The position numbers and the translations under genes were made by a program. The notes beneath the pieces were generated by a model. That model was not told where the DNA came from, did no database searches, and saw nothing but the letters and a program-made list of their open reading frames with translations. 54,684 bases of DNA from Thermodesulfovibrionia bacterium (lineage in GTDB: Bacteria; Nitrospirota; Thermodesulfovibrionia; JACRGW01), in NCBI GenBank assembly GCA_919902995.1, contig CAKKSD010000034.1, positions 1 to 54,684 on the forward strand. The letters are read 5' to 3'. Below, piece after piece: positions 46,605-54,684 of the stretch (position 1 is the first letter of the stretch; every line of letters starts with the position of its first letter).

Positions 46605-47849
46605 ATGTTTAGAAAAGACGTCCTCGATAACGGAATTAGGGTAGTCTCTGAGACTATACCTGTCTCTCACTCTGTATCTATAGGTATCTGGGTGATGGTA
46701 GGCTCAAGAGATGAACCTCAGGAGAAGAACGGAATATCCCATTTCCTTGAACACATGTTCTTTAAAGGCACTGAAAGGAGAAGTGCAAAGGATATAGCAA
46801 TTGAAGTTGATTCCATTGGAGGAGAACTTAACGCCTTTACATCACGGGAGGAAACTACATTCTATGCCAGGACACTCGATGAACACCTGCCTATTGCCTT
46901 AGATATTCTCTCGGATATCTTTCTCCATTCGGTTTTTGACCTGCAGGAGATAGAAAAAGAGAAGAGGATAATACTCGAAGAGATTAAGATGGTGGCAGAT
47001 ACCCCTGACGACTACGTTCATGATCTGTATTACAAGACCGCATGGAAGGATAATCCGCTGGGACAACCGGTTCTTGGTAGGAAAGAGGTAATAGAATCTC
47101 TCAAAAAGGAGAACCTTATAGACTATATAGAAGGTTATTACTATCCTGAGAATATCGTGATCTCAGCTGCTGGGAATTTAAATCCTGATAGTCTCCTACG
47201 GTATTTAGATGAAACCTTCGGGAGGTTGAAGAGGAATAAACACTTAAATAATAAGATTCTGCCAAAATTTGTTGGAAATGTATATGGAAAGAAAAAGGGG
47301 CTTGAGTCTGTACATCTCTGTATTGGGGTAGAGGGACTTAAATATACAGATGAAAATAGATACAGCCTCCTTATCCTTAACTCAATCCTTGGAAACAGTG
47401 TAAGTTCAAGGCTCTTTCAGGAAATTAGGGAGAAGCGTGGTCTTGCCTATGCTATTTTTTCCTACGCAGCTTCTTACAGGGATACCGGAATGCTTACAGT
47501 ATACGCTGCGACTGACTCCTCAAAGGTAAGGGAGGTGATAGACCTGATTCTAAAGGAATTCATAATTATTAAGAAAGATATTGTCTGCAAAGATGAATTA
47601 AGGAAGGCGAAAGAACAACTAAAAGGAAACCTCATACTGTCCTTAGAAAGTACAATAAATAAGATGACCCAGATAGGAAGACAGGAGATCTATTTTAGCA
47701 GGAATTTTGCTATAGAGGAAATGCTCCATAATATAGATGCAGTAACTTCAGAGCAGGTTCAGAGGATTGCCCATAGTCTCTTCAGAAAGGATTCGATAGC
47801 CCTTACCACATTGGGACCCGTCACGATTAAAGAAATTCCAGCATTATAG
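46605..47849 (+). CDS. M16 family zinc peptidase
   Basis: HFLEHMFFKGT inverted zinc motif; DNGIRVVSETIP N-terminus. Confidence 0.94.
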   Translation: MFRKDVLDNGIRVVSETIPVSHSVSIGIWVMVGSRDEPQEKNGISHFLEHMFFKGTERRSAKDIAIEVDSIGGELNAFTSREETTFYARTLDEHLPIALDILSDIFLHSVFDLQEIEKEKRIILEEIKMVADTPDDYVHDLYYKTAWKDNPLGQPVLGRKEVIESLKKENLIDYIEGYYYPENIVISAAGNLNPDSLLRYLDETFGRLKRNKHLNNKILPKFVGNVYGKKKGLESVHLCIGVEGLKYTDENRYSLLILNSILGNSVSSRLFQEIREKRGLAYAIFSYAASYRDTGMLTVYAATDSSKVREVIDLILKEFIIIKKDIVCKDELRKAKEQLKGNLILSLESTINKMTQIGRQEIYFSRNFAIEEMLHNIDAVTSEQVQRIAHSLFRKDSIALTTLGPVTIKEIPAL

Positions 47850-47939
47850 AATATCCGATAAAAGACTTGAAATCCTTCAAATCCTGTGAGATAATTTTAT
47901 TATAAATATTTCGATACACTCAGGGTAACAGATGTTGAT

Positions 47940-49685
47940 ATGAAACTCCTTACCACTTATAAGGGTATTCTCTTGACCCTTACCATATTCATTCTTTCTT
48001 CAATATGTAATCTGCCAGATAGTTCAGCATCAAAACAGAGGCTTAATGTGACTTGGAAACCGGATGCAGGCCCTCCTGTAAAGATTGGGGTATCATCAAT
48101 GATTACACCTGTAGATACCGTAAAGTACTATCAGGAGATAATCGATTATATTGGAGAGAGGATAGGCCGTCCGGTTCAGATGATTCACAGAAGGACATAC
48201 AAAGAGATGGATTCGTTACTTAAGAACGGTGATGTCAAGGTCGCATTTGTCTGTTCACTTTCTTATATTAAAGATCAGGAAGAATTCGGGGCTAAACTAC
48301 TTGTTGCCCCGGTTGTGAATGGCAGGACAACATATCACTCTTATATAATTGTCCATAAGGATGACTCCATAAATTCTTTCGCTCAGCTGAAAGGAAAGGT
48401 CTTTTCATTTACAGACCAAAGGTCAAACTCAGGGAGATTATATCCTGTGTATCTTTTAAAGACAATGGGAACAACACCAGAGAAGTTTTTTAATAGGTAC
48501 ATCTACAGTTACAGCCACAATAAGTCTGTTGAACTTGTTGCCAAGAAGGTTGTTGATGGTGCAAGTGTTGACAGCCTTGTTTATGAATATATGTTAAAAA
48601 ATAACTCTCCCTATGCAAAACAGACGAGGATTATTAAGCGTTCACCCCCCTTCGGGATACCGCCTGTAATAGTAACAAGAGATATAAATCCTGAACTTAG
48701 AAATAAAATAAGGGATGCCTTTTTAAATATAAATAATGATCCAAAGGGCAGGGCAATTCTTGATGCTATGATGATAGATGGATTTGTTACTATAAATACT
48801 AAAGATTACGACTCTATAAGGGTGATGGAAAGGTCAATTAAGGATACTGTAGTATCAGTAAAGAGAGAAAAAGGAAAACAGACCTTATATATTGGTGTGA
48901 TACCGAGGGATAATCCACGGATACTTTATGAAAAGTATCAGCCTCTTGTTGATTACCTCTCTGAAAGAACTCCTTACTCCTATGAACTTGCCCTGAAGAA
49001 AAATTATGAAGAGACTGTGAACGCTTTCGGTAAAGGGGAAATAGATATTGCCCTGCTCGGACCATTAACTTATCTCGAAGCTCATAAAAGATATGGTGCT
49101 GTCACTATCCTGAAGCCAAAAGGAATAGATAACAACGCAACCTATAAGAGTGTAGTGATCAAGAGGAAGGACTCCCCATTTAAAAAGGCTTCAGAACTTA
49201 AGGGAAGGGCTGTTGCCTTTTCAGCCTCCAAGTCAACATCAGGAAATCTTATGCCAAGGTATCTCCTGGCGAATTCAGGGATACATCTAAGTGAACTCAG
49301 AAACTATACAAATTTCGATTATCACGACTCTGTTGTTAAGGCTGTCCTTAAGGGACAGTATGACGCGGGAGCTGTGAGGGATTCTGTGGCGAGAAAATAC
49401 ATGAAACTCGGGATTGAGATAATAGCTGAATCTATGCCTATACCTACGGGCCCTATAGTTGTGAGACCTGATATGCAGCTTTCTGTGAAAGAAGACATTA
49501 AGAAGGCGCTTCTCGAATTAGACCCCAGTAACACACGATACCAGACGATACTTAATAAACTTGATGATGATTATAAAAATGGTTTTACAGAAACCTCAGA
49601 TAATGATTATGAAGATATAAGGGTAAAGATTAATGCAGTACCAAAAACATGTGGGAAGGGATGTCATCCGAAGATAAGGTTATAA
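47940..49685 (+). CDS. Dual-domain PhnD-type periplasmic binding protein
   Basis: Signal peptide; two PhnD-like modules (PPVKIGVSSMITP...AFVCSLSYI...SNSGRLYP and LYIGVIPRDNP...IALLGPLTYLEA...STSGNLMPRYLL); C-terminal CGKGCHPKI. Confidence 0.88.
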   Translation: MKLLTTYKGILLTLTIFILSSICNLPDSSASKQRLNVTWKPDAGPPVKIGVSSMITPVDTVKYYQEIIDYIGERIGRPVQMIHRRTYKEMDSLLKNGDVKVAFVCSLSYIKDQEEFGAKLLVAPVVNGRTTYHSYIIVHKDDSINSFAQLKGKVFSFTDQRSNSGRLYPVYLLKTMGTTPEKFFNRYIYSYSHNKSVELVAKKVVDGASVDSLVYEYMLKNNSPYAKQTRIIKRSPPFGIPPVIVTRDINPELRNKIRDAFLNINNDPKGRAILDAMMIDGFVTINTKDYDSIRVMERSIKDTVVSVKREKGKQTLYIGVIPRDNPRILYEKYQPLVDYLSERTPYSYELALKKNYEETVNAFGKGEIDIALLGPLTYLEAHKRYGAVTILKPKGIDNNATYKSVVIKRKDSPFKKASELKGRAVAFSASKSTSGNLMPRYLLANSGIHLSELRNYTNFDYHDSVVKAVLKGQYDAGAVRDSVARKYMKLGIEIIAESMPIPTGPIVVRPDMQLSVKEDIKKALLELDPSNTRYQTILNKLDDDYKNGFTETSDNDYEDIRVKINAVPKTCGKGCHPKIRL

Positions 49686-51130
49686 AAAAAGGCTTAGGCC
49701 TTCAGTATAAGTTCATATTAATTACAACATTTGCGATTATCCTTCAGATGGGCATTATAGGTTATATAACCGTTGAGAGAGAAAAAGGCATACTGTATAA
49801 GGAGGTAGAAAGACATGGAAGATTACTCGGAGAGACCCTTGCCATACCTATAATAAATGACCTGATATACGAAAGGGTTGGACTTATCGAAGAAGGTGGC
49901 CTTCTTGATAACTATGTTATGGAGATATTCAACAAACGGGATGTGGATCTGGTCTATATCGCAATCCTCAATGAGGAAGGTAAAGTGATATCACATAATA
50001 ACATTAAGGAGTATGGAAAAATCTACTCTGACATATTAACAAAAAGGTCATTTGAGTCTGATAATATCGTAATCCAGCGTATCACATATAATAGAAGACC
50101 AGCAATAGATTTCGGCGTTCCACTTTCCATAGGTAAGAAGAGGTGGGGGACGCTGAAGTTTGGAATCTCCATTGAAAAAATGGAAATAGAGATTATTGCT
50201 ATGGTTAAAAAGATTGTGATCCTTACCCTATTTTTTATCGCTATAGGGTTTTCAATCATACTTTTATTGAGCAGAAGGTTTATAAGCCCCATTACATACC
50301 TTGCAAATATTATGGAAAAGACAGGTGGGGATTATCTTAATATCAGGGCTGATGTAAAGGGTTATGACGAGCTTGCCATACTTGGTGAAAAATTTAACAG
50401 TATGATAGAAAGAATAAGGCAGGCTAACGAAGAGCTTAAAAAGACTCATGAGAAGATGGTCCAGTCAGAAAAGCTGGCTTCTATAGGTATCCTTGCTTCT
50501 GGTGTTGCCCATGAAATAAACAATCCTCTCGGTGGGATTTTCAACTGTCTCCAGATGTTGAAACAGAGCAGTAGCAATCCTAACTTAAAGGAAAAATATC
50601 TTAACCTTATAAAGGAAGGACTTGAGAGGATAGAAAGTACGGTAAACAAACTATTATGGATGTCAAGGAAAGACGAACATAAGCCTGTTAATCTAAATTT
50701 AAAATATTCTATAAATGAGATTTATTCCTTTATTGATTATAGAATTAAGAAAAATATGATTAAATTTTTAGCAGAGATTGAAGATAATCTTGTTATGTTA
50801 GTTGATCCCCACGATTTTCAGCAAATGATGCTGAACATTTTCATCAATTCTATTCAATCAATGCCTAGAGGTGGTAACCTGATAGTAAAGGGGTATAAAG
50901 AAAATTCCAAGATAATGTTAGAAATAATAGATACAGGTGAAGGGATTACAGGTGAGAACATAGACAAGATATTTGATCCTTTCTTCACAACAAAGCCCCC
51001 TGGAGAGGGTACAGGACTTGGACTCTGGATGACCTACGAAATTATAAAAAATTATAATGGTGAGATTTCGGTAGAAAGTGAGGTAGGGAAAGGGAGTAGA
51101 TTTATTTTGAGCTTCCCTCTTTCAGGATAA
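49661..51130 (+). CDS. Membrane sensor histidine kinase (extracytoplasmic sensor, HAMP, HisKA, HATPase)
   Basis: Two TM segments, SGVAHEINNPLGGIFNCLQML H box, EIIDTGEGITGENIDKIFDPFFTTKPPGEGTGLGLWMTYEI. ATG at 49661 overlaps the SBP stop. Confidence 0.92.
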   Translation: MSSEDKVIKKGLGLQYKFILITTFAIILQMGIIGYITVEREKGILYKEVERHGRLLGETLAIPIINDLIYERVGLIEEGGLLDNYVMEIFNKRDVDLVYIAILNEEGKVISHNNIKEYGKIYSDILTKRSFESDNIVIQRITYNRRPAIDFGVPLSIGKKRWGTLKFGISIEKMEIEIIAMVKKIVILTLFFIAIGFSIILLLSRRFISPITYLANIMEKTGGDYLNIRADVKGYDELAILGEKFNSMIERIRQANEELKKTHEKMVQSEKLASIGILASGVAHEINNPLGGIFNCLQMLKQSSSNPNLKEKYLNLIKEGLERIESTVNKLLWMSRKDEHKPVNLNLKYSINEIYSFIDYRIKKNMIKFLAEIEDNLVMLVDPHDFQQMMLNIFINSIQSMPRGGNLIVKGYKENSKIMLEIIDTGEGITGENIDKIFDPFFTTKPPGEGTGLGLWMTYEIIKNYNGEISVESEVGKGSRFILSFPLSG

Positions 51131-51165
51131 AAAAGGAACATTAGAAAGGCCTAAAATCAAGCAAA

Positions 51166-52509
51166 ATGAAAGAACCTATTCTTTTGATTGAAGATGAAAA
51201 ACTTATGAGAGTTACCCTTGAGGATGCCCTTAAGTCCTCAGGTTATGATGTTATCTCCTTCGAAAATGGCAGAGATGCGATAGATGCATTAAGGGAGAGC
51301 TACTTCAGTATAGTTGTGACAGATGTGAGACTTCCTGATGTAGATGGTCTCGATATACTTAAAAATATTATTGAGAACAAAAAGGATACACAGGTGATTC
51401 TGATGACCGCCTTTGGAAGTATAAAGGATGCAGTTGAGGCAATGAAACTCGGCGCCTTTGATTACATAACGAAACCGTTTTCATTAGATGAATTTCTTCT
51501 TCTAATAAAGAGGGCCCTGGATGTAAAAAGCCTCAAAGATGAAAATATCAGACTTAAAAAAGACATCGTCAAATACTACTCTCTCCCGAATATAATTTGT
51601 GAAAGCACAGAAATGAAAAATGTTTTCTCATTGGTAGAAAAGGTTTCTGAATCGGATTCGACTGTTCTTATACTTGGTGAAAGTGGAACTGGTAAGGAAC
51701 TCATAGCAACGACAATCCACTACCAGGGTAAAAGGAAGGATAAACCCTTGATTAAGGTTAACTGTTCGGCACTACCGGAAGGTCTTATAGAGAGTGAGTT
51801 ATTCGGGCATGAAAAGGGTGCCTTTACTGGTGCGATAAAGAGAAAACCGGGTAGGTTTGAACTTGCCGATGGTGGTACAATCTTCCTCGATGAGGTAGGA
51901 GATTTTCCCCTTTCTACTCAGGCAAAGCTACTAAGGGTAATACAGGAAAGGAGGTTCGAAAGGGTTGGAGGGACAGATACATTGAGTGTAGACGTAAGAA
52001 TAATTGCTGCAACAAATAAAAACCTTGAGGAAGAGGTTAAAAAGGGAAGGTTCAGAGAGGATCTCTATTACCGCCTTAACGTAATACCTATAACACTTCC
52101 TCCATTAAGAGAGAGGAAAGAGGAAATTCCCTATCTTATTGATTTCTTTTTAAATAAATATAGAGATAAACTATTTAAAAATACACATTTTTCAAAAGAA
52201 GCGGTAAGTACACTCCTTAATTATGACTATCCAGGAAATATCAGGGAACTTGAAAATATTGTGGAAAGATGTGTAACCCTTTCTATCTCAGATGTGATCA
52301 AGAAAGATGACCTTCCCTCCTTTATATTTAAAAAAACAGATGATAAAAAACAAGGTTCACTTTCTTATATAGCAGCGGAGGCAGAAAAAGATCATATCAT
52401 CAGGGTTTTAAGGATCACAAAGGGAAACAGAACAAAGGCTTCCGAGATGCTCGGAATAAGCAGAAAGACACTCTGGGAGAAGATAAATTCCTATGGGATT
52501 GATTTATAA
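51166..52509 (+). CDS. NtrC-type sigma-54-dependent response regulator
   Basis: Receiver VVTDVRLPDVDGL; AAA+ GESGTGKELIA, GAFTGA motif; FIS-type HTH GNRTKASEMLGISRKTLWEKI. Confidence 0.95.
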   Translation: MKEPILLIEDEKLMRVTLEDALKSSGYDVISFENGRDAIDALRESYFSIVVTDVRLPDVDGLDILKNIIENKKDTQVILMTAFGSIKDAVEAMKLGAFDYITKPFSLDEFLLLIKRALDVKSLKDENIRLKKDIVKYYSLPNIICESTEMKNVFSLVEKVSESDSTVLILGESGTGKELIATTIHYQGKRKDKPLIKVNCSALPEGLIESELFGHEKGAFTGAIKRKPGRFELADGGTIFLDEVGDFPLSTQAKLLRVIQERRFERVGGTDTLSVDVRIIAATNKNLEEEVKKGRFREDLYYRLNVIPITLPPLRERKEEIPYLIDFFLNKYRDKLFKNTHFSKEAVSTLLNYDYPGNIRELENIVERCVTLSISDVIKKDDLPSFIFKKTDDKKQGSLSYIAAEAEKDHIIRVLRITKGNRTKASEMLGISRKTLWEKINSYGIDL

Positions 52510-52522
52510 AGAGTTAAAGTCT

Positions 52523-52538
52523 GTTACTTAATTGTAAC
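52523..52538. promoter_or_regulatory. Candidate activator binding palindrome GTTAC-N6-GTAAC
   Basis: TGTTACTTAATTGTAACA, about 130 bp upstream of the sigma-54 promoter. Confidence 0.4.
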
Positions 52539-52670
52539 AATACTTATTGATTAAAAAATGATTTTTTATTCTTAAAAAATAAAGGCTTATCCTATCACCA
52601 TCCTTCTTTCTGTTTCTTTTCCGTAACACCTACAATTACCAAGAACCTTTAAAATTAAATAACTTACTAA

Positions 52671-52686
52671 TGGTATAAAAATTGCT
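52671..52686 (+). promoter_or_regulatory. Putative sigma-54 (RpoN) promoter
   Basis: TGGTATAAAAATTGCT: -24 GG and -12 GC separated by exactly 10 nt; matches TGGYAYR-N4-TTGCW. Confidence 0.75.
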
Positions 52687-52837
52687 GTTATTATCTGGTA
52701 TAGATCATTTTATGATTAGATACCTAAAGCCTAGTTAATTTTTATATGGGAGGGGGTGATTTTAAGGGGAATAATGAATTTTCTGTAAGATGTGTTTAAT
52801 AGTTTGGGTAAATCAAGACTGTTTAGGAGGTGTAAAG

Positions 52838-54684
52838 ATGAAGATTAAAAGAAGGGATTTTTTAAAGGCAGGTGTAGCCACAGGTGCAGCAGTTGCACTA
52901 AGTGGTGGACTTACACTCAATGCCTTTGCCAATGGCAAAGACCAAAAAACAGGAGGTGGCGGGACAGAGCCAGGCAAATGGATACCTTCCACATGTCAGG
53001 GCTGCACGCAATGGTGCCCTGCTGAGTTTTTTGTACAGAATGGAAGGGCTGTAAAGGTAAGGGGCAACCAGCTGTCCAAAGTAAATAACGGTTATGTATG
53101 TCCGAGGGGACATATGATGCTTCAGGAACTTTATGACCCTGACAGGGTAAAGGTTCCAATGAAGAGGACGAATCCCAAGAAGGGCAGAGACATTGACCCG
53201 AAATTTGTTCCTATCACTTGGGATGAGGCATTAAATACAATTGCCGATAAACTGGTGGAGCTCAGAAAGAATAATGAACCTCATAAGTTCTTATTTATCA
53301 GGGGGAGGTATTCACCTAAGACATATCCTCTTGCTTATGGCACATTGCCTAAAATAATAGGTTCTCCAAATGCTATATCTCATAGCGCAATCTGTGCAGA
53401 GGCAGAGAAATTCGGACCCTTTTACACAGAGGGTTTCTGGGGATACAGGGATTATGACCTTGCAAGAACAAAATGTCTGGTGGCTTGGGGATGCGACCCC
53501 TTAAGCTCAAACAGAAATGTCCCAAATACCATCAACAAGATCGGTGATGTTATTGACAATGGCAAAGTTATAACTGTTGACCCCAGACTGAGCGCAATAG
53601 CTGCTAAGTCTCACGAATGGGTGCCTATAAAACCGGGTGAAGACGGTGCCCTTGCTGTTGCTATTGCCCATGTGATTCTTACTGAGGGAATGTGGAGTAA
53701 GGAGTTTGTAGGAGATTTCAAAGACGGTAAAAACCAGTTCAAAGCTGGAAAGCCTGTTGATGAAGCGGCATTTGCTGAAAAGCACACGCATGGCCTTATA
53801 AAGTGGTGGAATATCGAACTCAATGAAAGGACACCTCAGTGGGCAGAAAAGATCTGCGGTATCTCAAAAGGTCAGATTGTCAGAATAGCGAGAACTATGG
53901 GCAAAGCTTCGCCCAATGTTGCTGTATGGATGGGTCCCGGACCTGCTATGAGCCCAAGGGGTGCATATCCATCCTTTGCAATTCATGCATTAGCAGGACT
54001 TCTTGGCGCTTGCGAGAACGAGGGAGGTTCTTTGAGAAATCATGCCAAGTCACCTTCAGGCAAACTGCCAGAAATTGATCCTTTCCTCGATGACATTGCG
54101 AAGAAATATGGCAAAGAGAAGAAAATCGATCAGAGGGGATATAAACAGTTCCCCTCAATATCAGAGGGCAAGGCTGGAAGCTCGGTCATTACCAACAATG
54201 TAGCAACAGGCATTCTGAATGAAGATCCCTATGATATTAAAGTGGCCATCAGCTACTGGGCGAACTTCAACTTCTCCTGTACAGGAGCCGACAGATGGGA
54301 CAAGGCTATGACAAAGGTTCCTTTCTATGTTCATATAGGGACCAACCCTTCAGAAATGGCGATGTTTGCAGATATAGTGCTTCCAGCTGCGCACCATGCA
54401 ACTCAGAAGCTTTCAATAATTGATAACAAAGGCAACCTCCATACACATCTTTCGATTCAGCAACCTGTTGTCGGGAGGTTATGGGAAGAGAAGGCTGATG
54501 AGACCGAGATTATGTGGATGCTTGCCGAGAAACTTAATGCTAAGGGATTCCCTAATATGCTTAACTATTTTAAGTCATTTAAGGACCCCGAAACTGGCAA
54601 GACCCCAAACAACGCAGATGAGTTTGCACTGATTACTACAAGGATTATAAGCATGCCCGTATGGAAGCCTGAAAAGCCTCTTAA
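52838..54684 (+). CDS. Tat-exported molybdopterin oxidoreductase catalytic subunit, ArrA-like (3' end beyond window)
   Basis: RRDFLKAG Tat motif; CQGCTQWCPAEFFVQNGRAVKVRGN...YVCPRGH Fe-S motif; FIRGRYSPK; SHSAICAEAEKFGPFYTEGFWGYRDYD; AGGAGG SD. Open at the window end, so absent from the ORF track. Confidence 0.88.
   Translation, partial: MKIKRRDFLKAGVATGAAVALSGGLTLNAFANGKDQKTGGGGTEPGKWIPSTCQGCTQWCPAEFFVQNGRAVKVRGNQLSKVNNGYVCPRGHMMLQELYDPDRVKVPMKRTNPKKGRDIDPKFVPITWDEALNTIADKLVELRKNNEPHKFLFIRGRYSPKTYPLAYGTLPKIIGSPNAISHSAICAEAEKFGPFYTEGFWGYRDYDLARTKCLVAWGCDPLSSNRNVPNTINKIGDVIDNGKVITVDPRLSAIAAKSHEWVPIKPGEDGALAVAIAHVILTEGMWSKEFVGDFKDGKNQFKAGKPVDEAAFAEKHTHGLIKWWNIELNERTPQWAEKICGISKGQIVRIARTMGKASPNVAVWMGPGPAMSPRGAYPSFAIHALAGLLGACENEGGSLRNHAKSPSGKLPEIDPFLDDIAKKYGKEKKIDQRGYKQFPSISEGKAGSSVITNNVATGILNEDPYDIKVAISYWANFNFSCTGADRWDKAMTKVPFYVHIGTNPSEMAMFADIVLPAAHHATQKLSIIDNKGNLHTHLSIQQPVVGRLWEEKADETEIMWMLAEKLNAKGFPNMLNYFKSFKDPETGKTPNNADEFALITTRIISMPVWKPEKPL

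Noticed and set aside
1-54684. tRNA, rRNA or self-splicing intron
   Set aside because: None recognised by eye on either strand; a tRNAscan/Infernal run would be decisive.

Overview
This 54.7 kb window is gene-dense chromosomal DNA, apparently from a Gram-negative Nitrospirota-like or deltaproteobacterial-like organism (lineage inferred from gene content only). It contains housekeeping blocks (pmbA, HD protein, phosphohexomutase, ROK kinase, lepA, lepB, rplI-dnaB, relA/spoT, rpmB, infB-ylxP//rbfA-nrnA-truB-rpsO-pnp-M16). There are two envelope/LPS blocks: bamA-skp-lpxD-fabZ-lpxA-lpxI plus a GnnA/GnnB-like pair, and waaA-lpxK-lpxL-waaF-GT2-LAB_N-ArnT-like-PAP2. There is also an oxidative-stress block (rubrerythrin, nth, flavodiiron protein, flavin reductase). 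At the right edge a PhnD-type binding protein, a sensor kinase and an NtrC-type regulator sit upstream of a truncated Tat-exported molybdopterin oxidoreductase that resembles respiratory arsenate reductase ArrA. Main points for follow-up: (1) a short ORF with a strong SD, an in-frame TGA and a hairpin at bacterial SECIS-like spacing (1862..2065), a candidate small selenoprotein; (2) a dual-PhnD/HK/NtrC module with a near-consensus sigma-54 promoter and an upstream palindrome in front of the ArrA-like gene; (3) three copies of a 20-bp boundary motif around toxin-antitoxin-like genes, resembling a cassette array (23812..24974); (4) a dispersed repeat family with the 18-bp core TCCACAGGATCCTTCGGA, one copy of which is inserted in frame in lpxD; (5) an array of eight sequence-divergent hairpins (2084..2364); (6) a higher-GC accessory island splitting ylxP from rbfA. 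Everything was read by eye; no database search was run.
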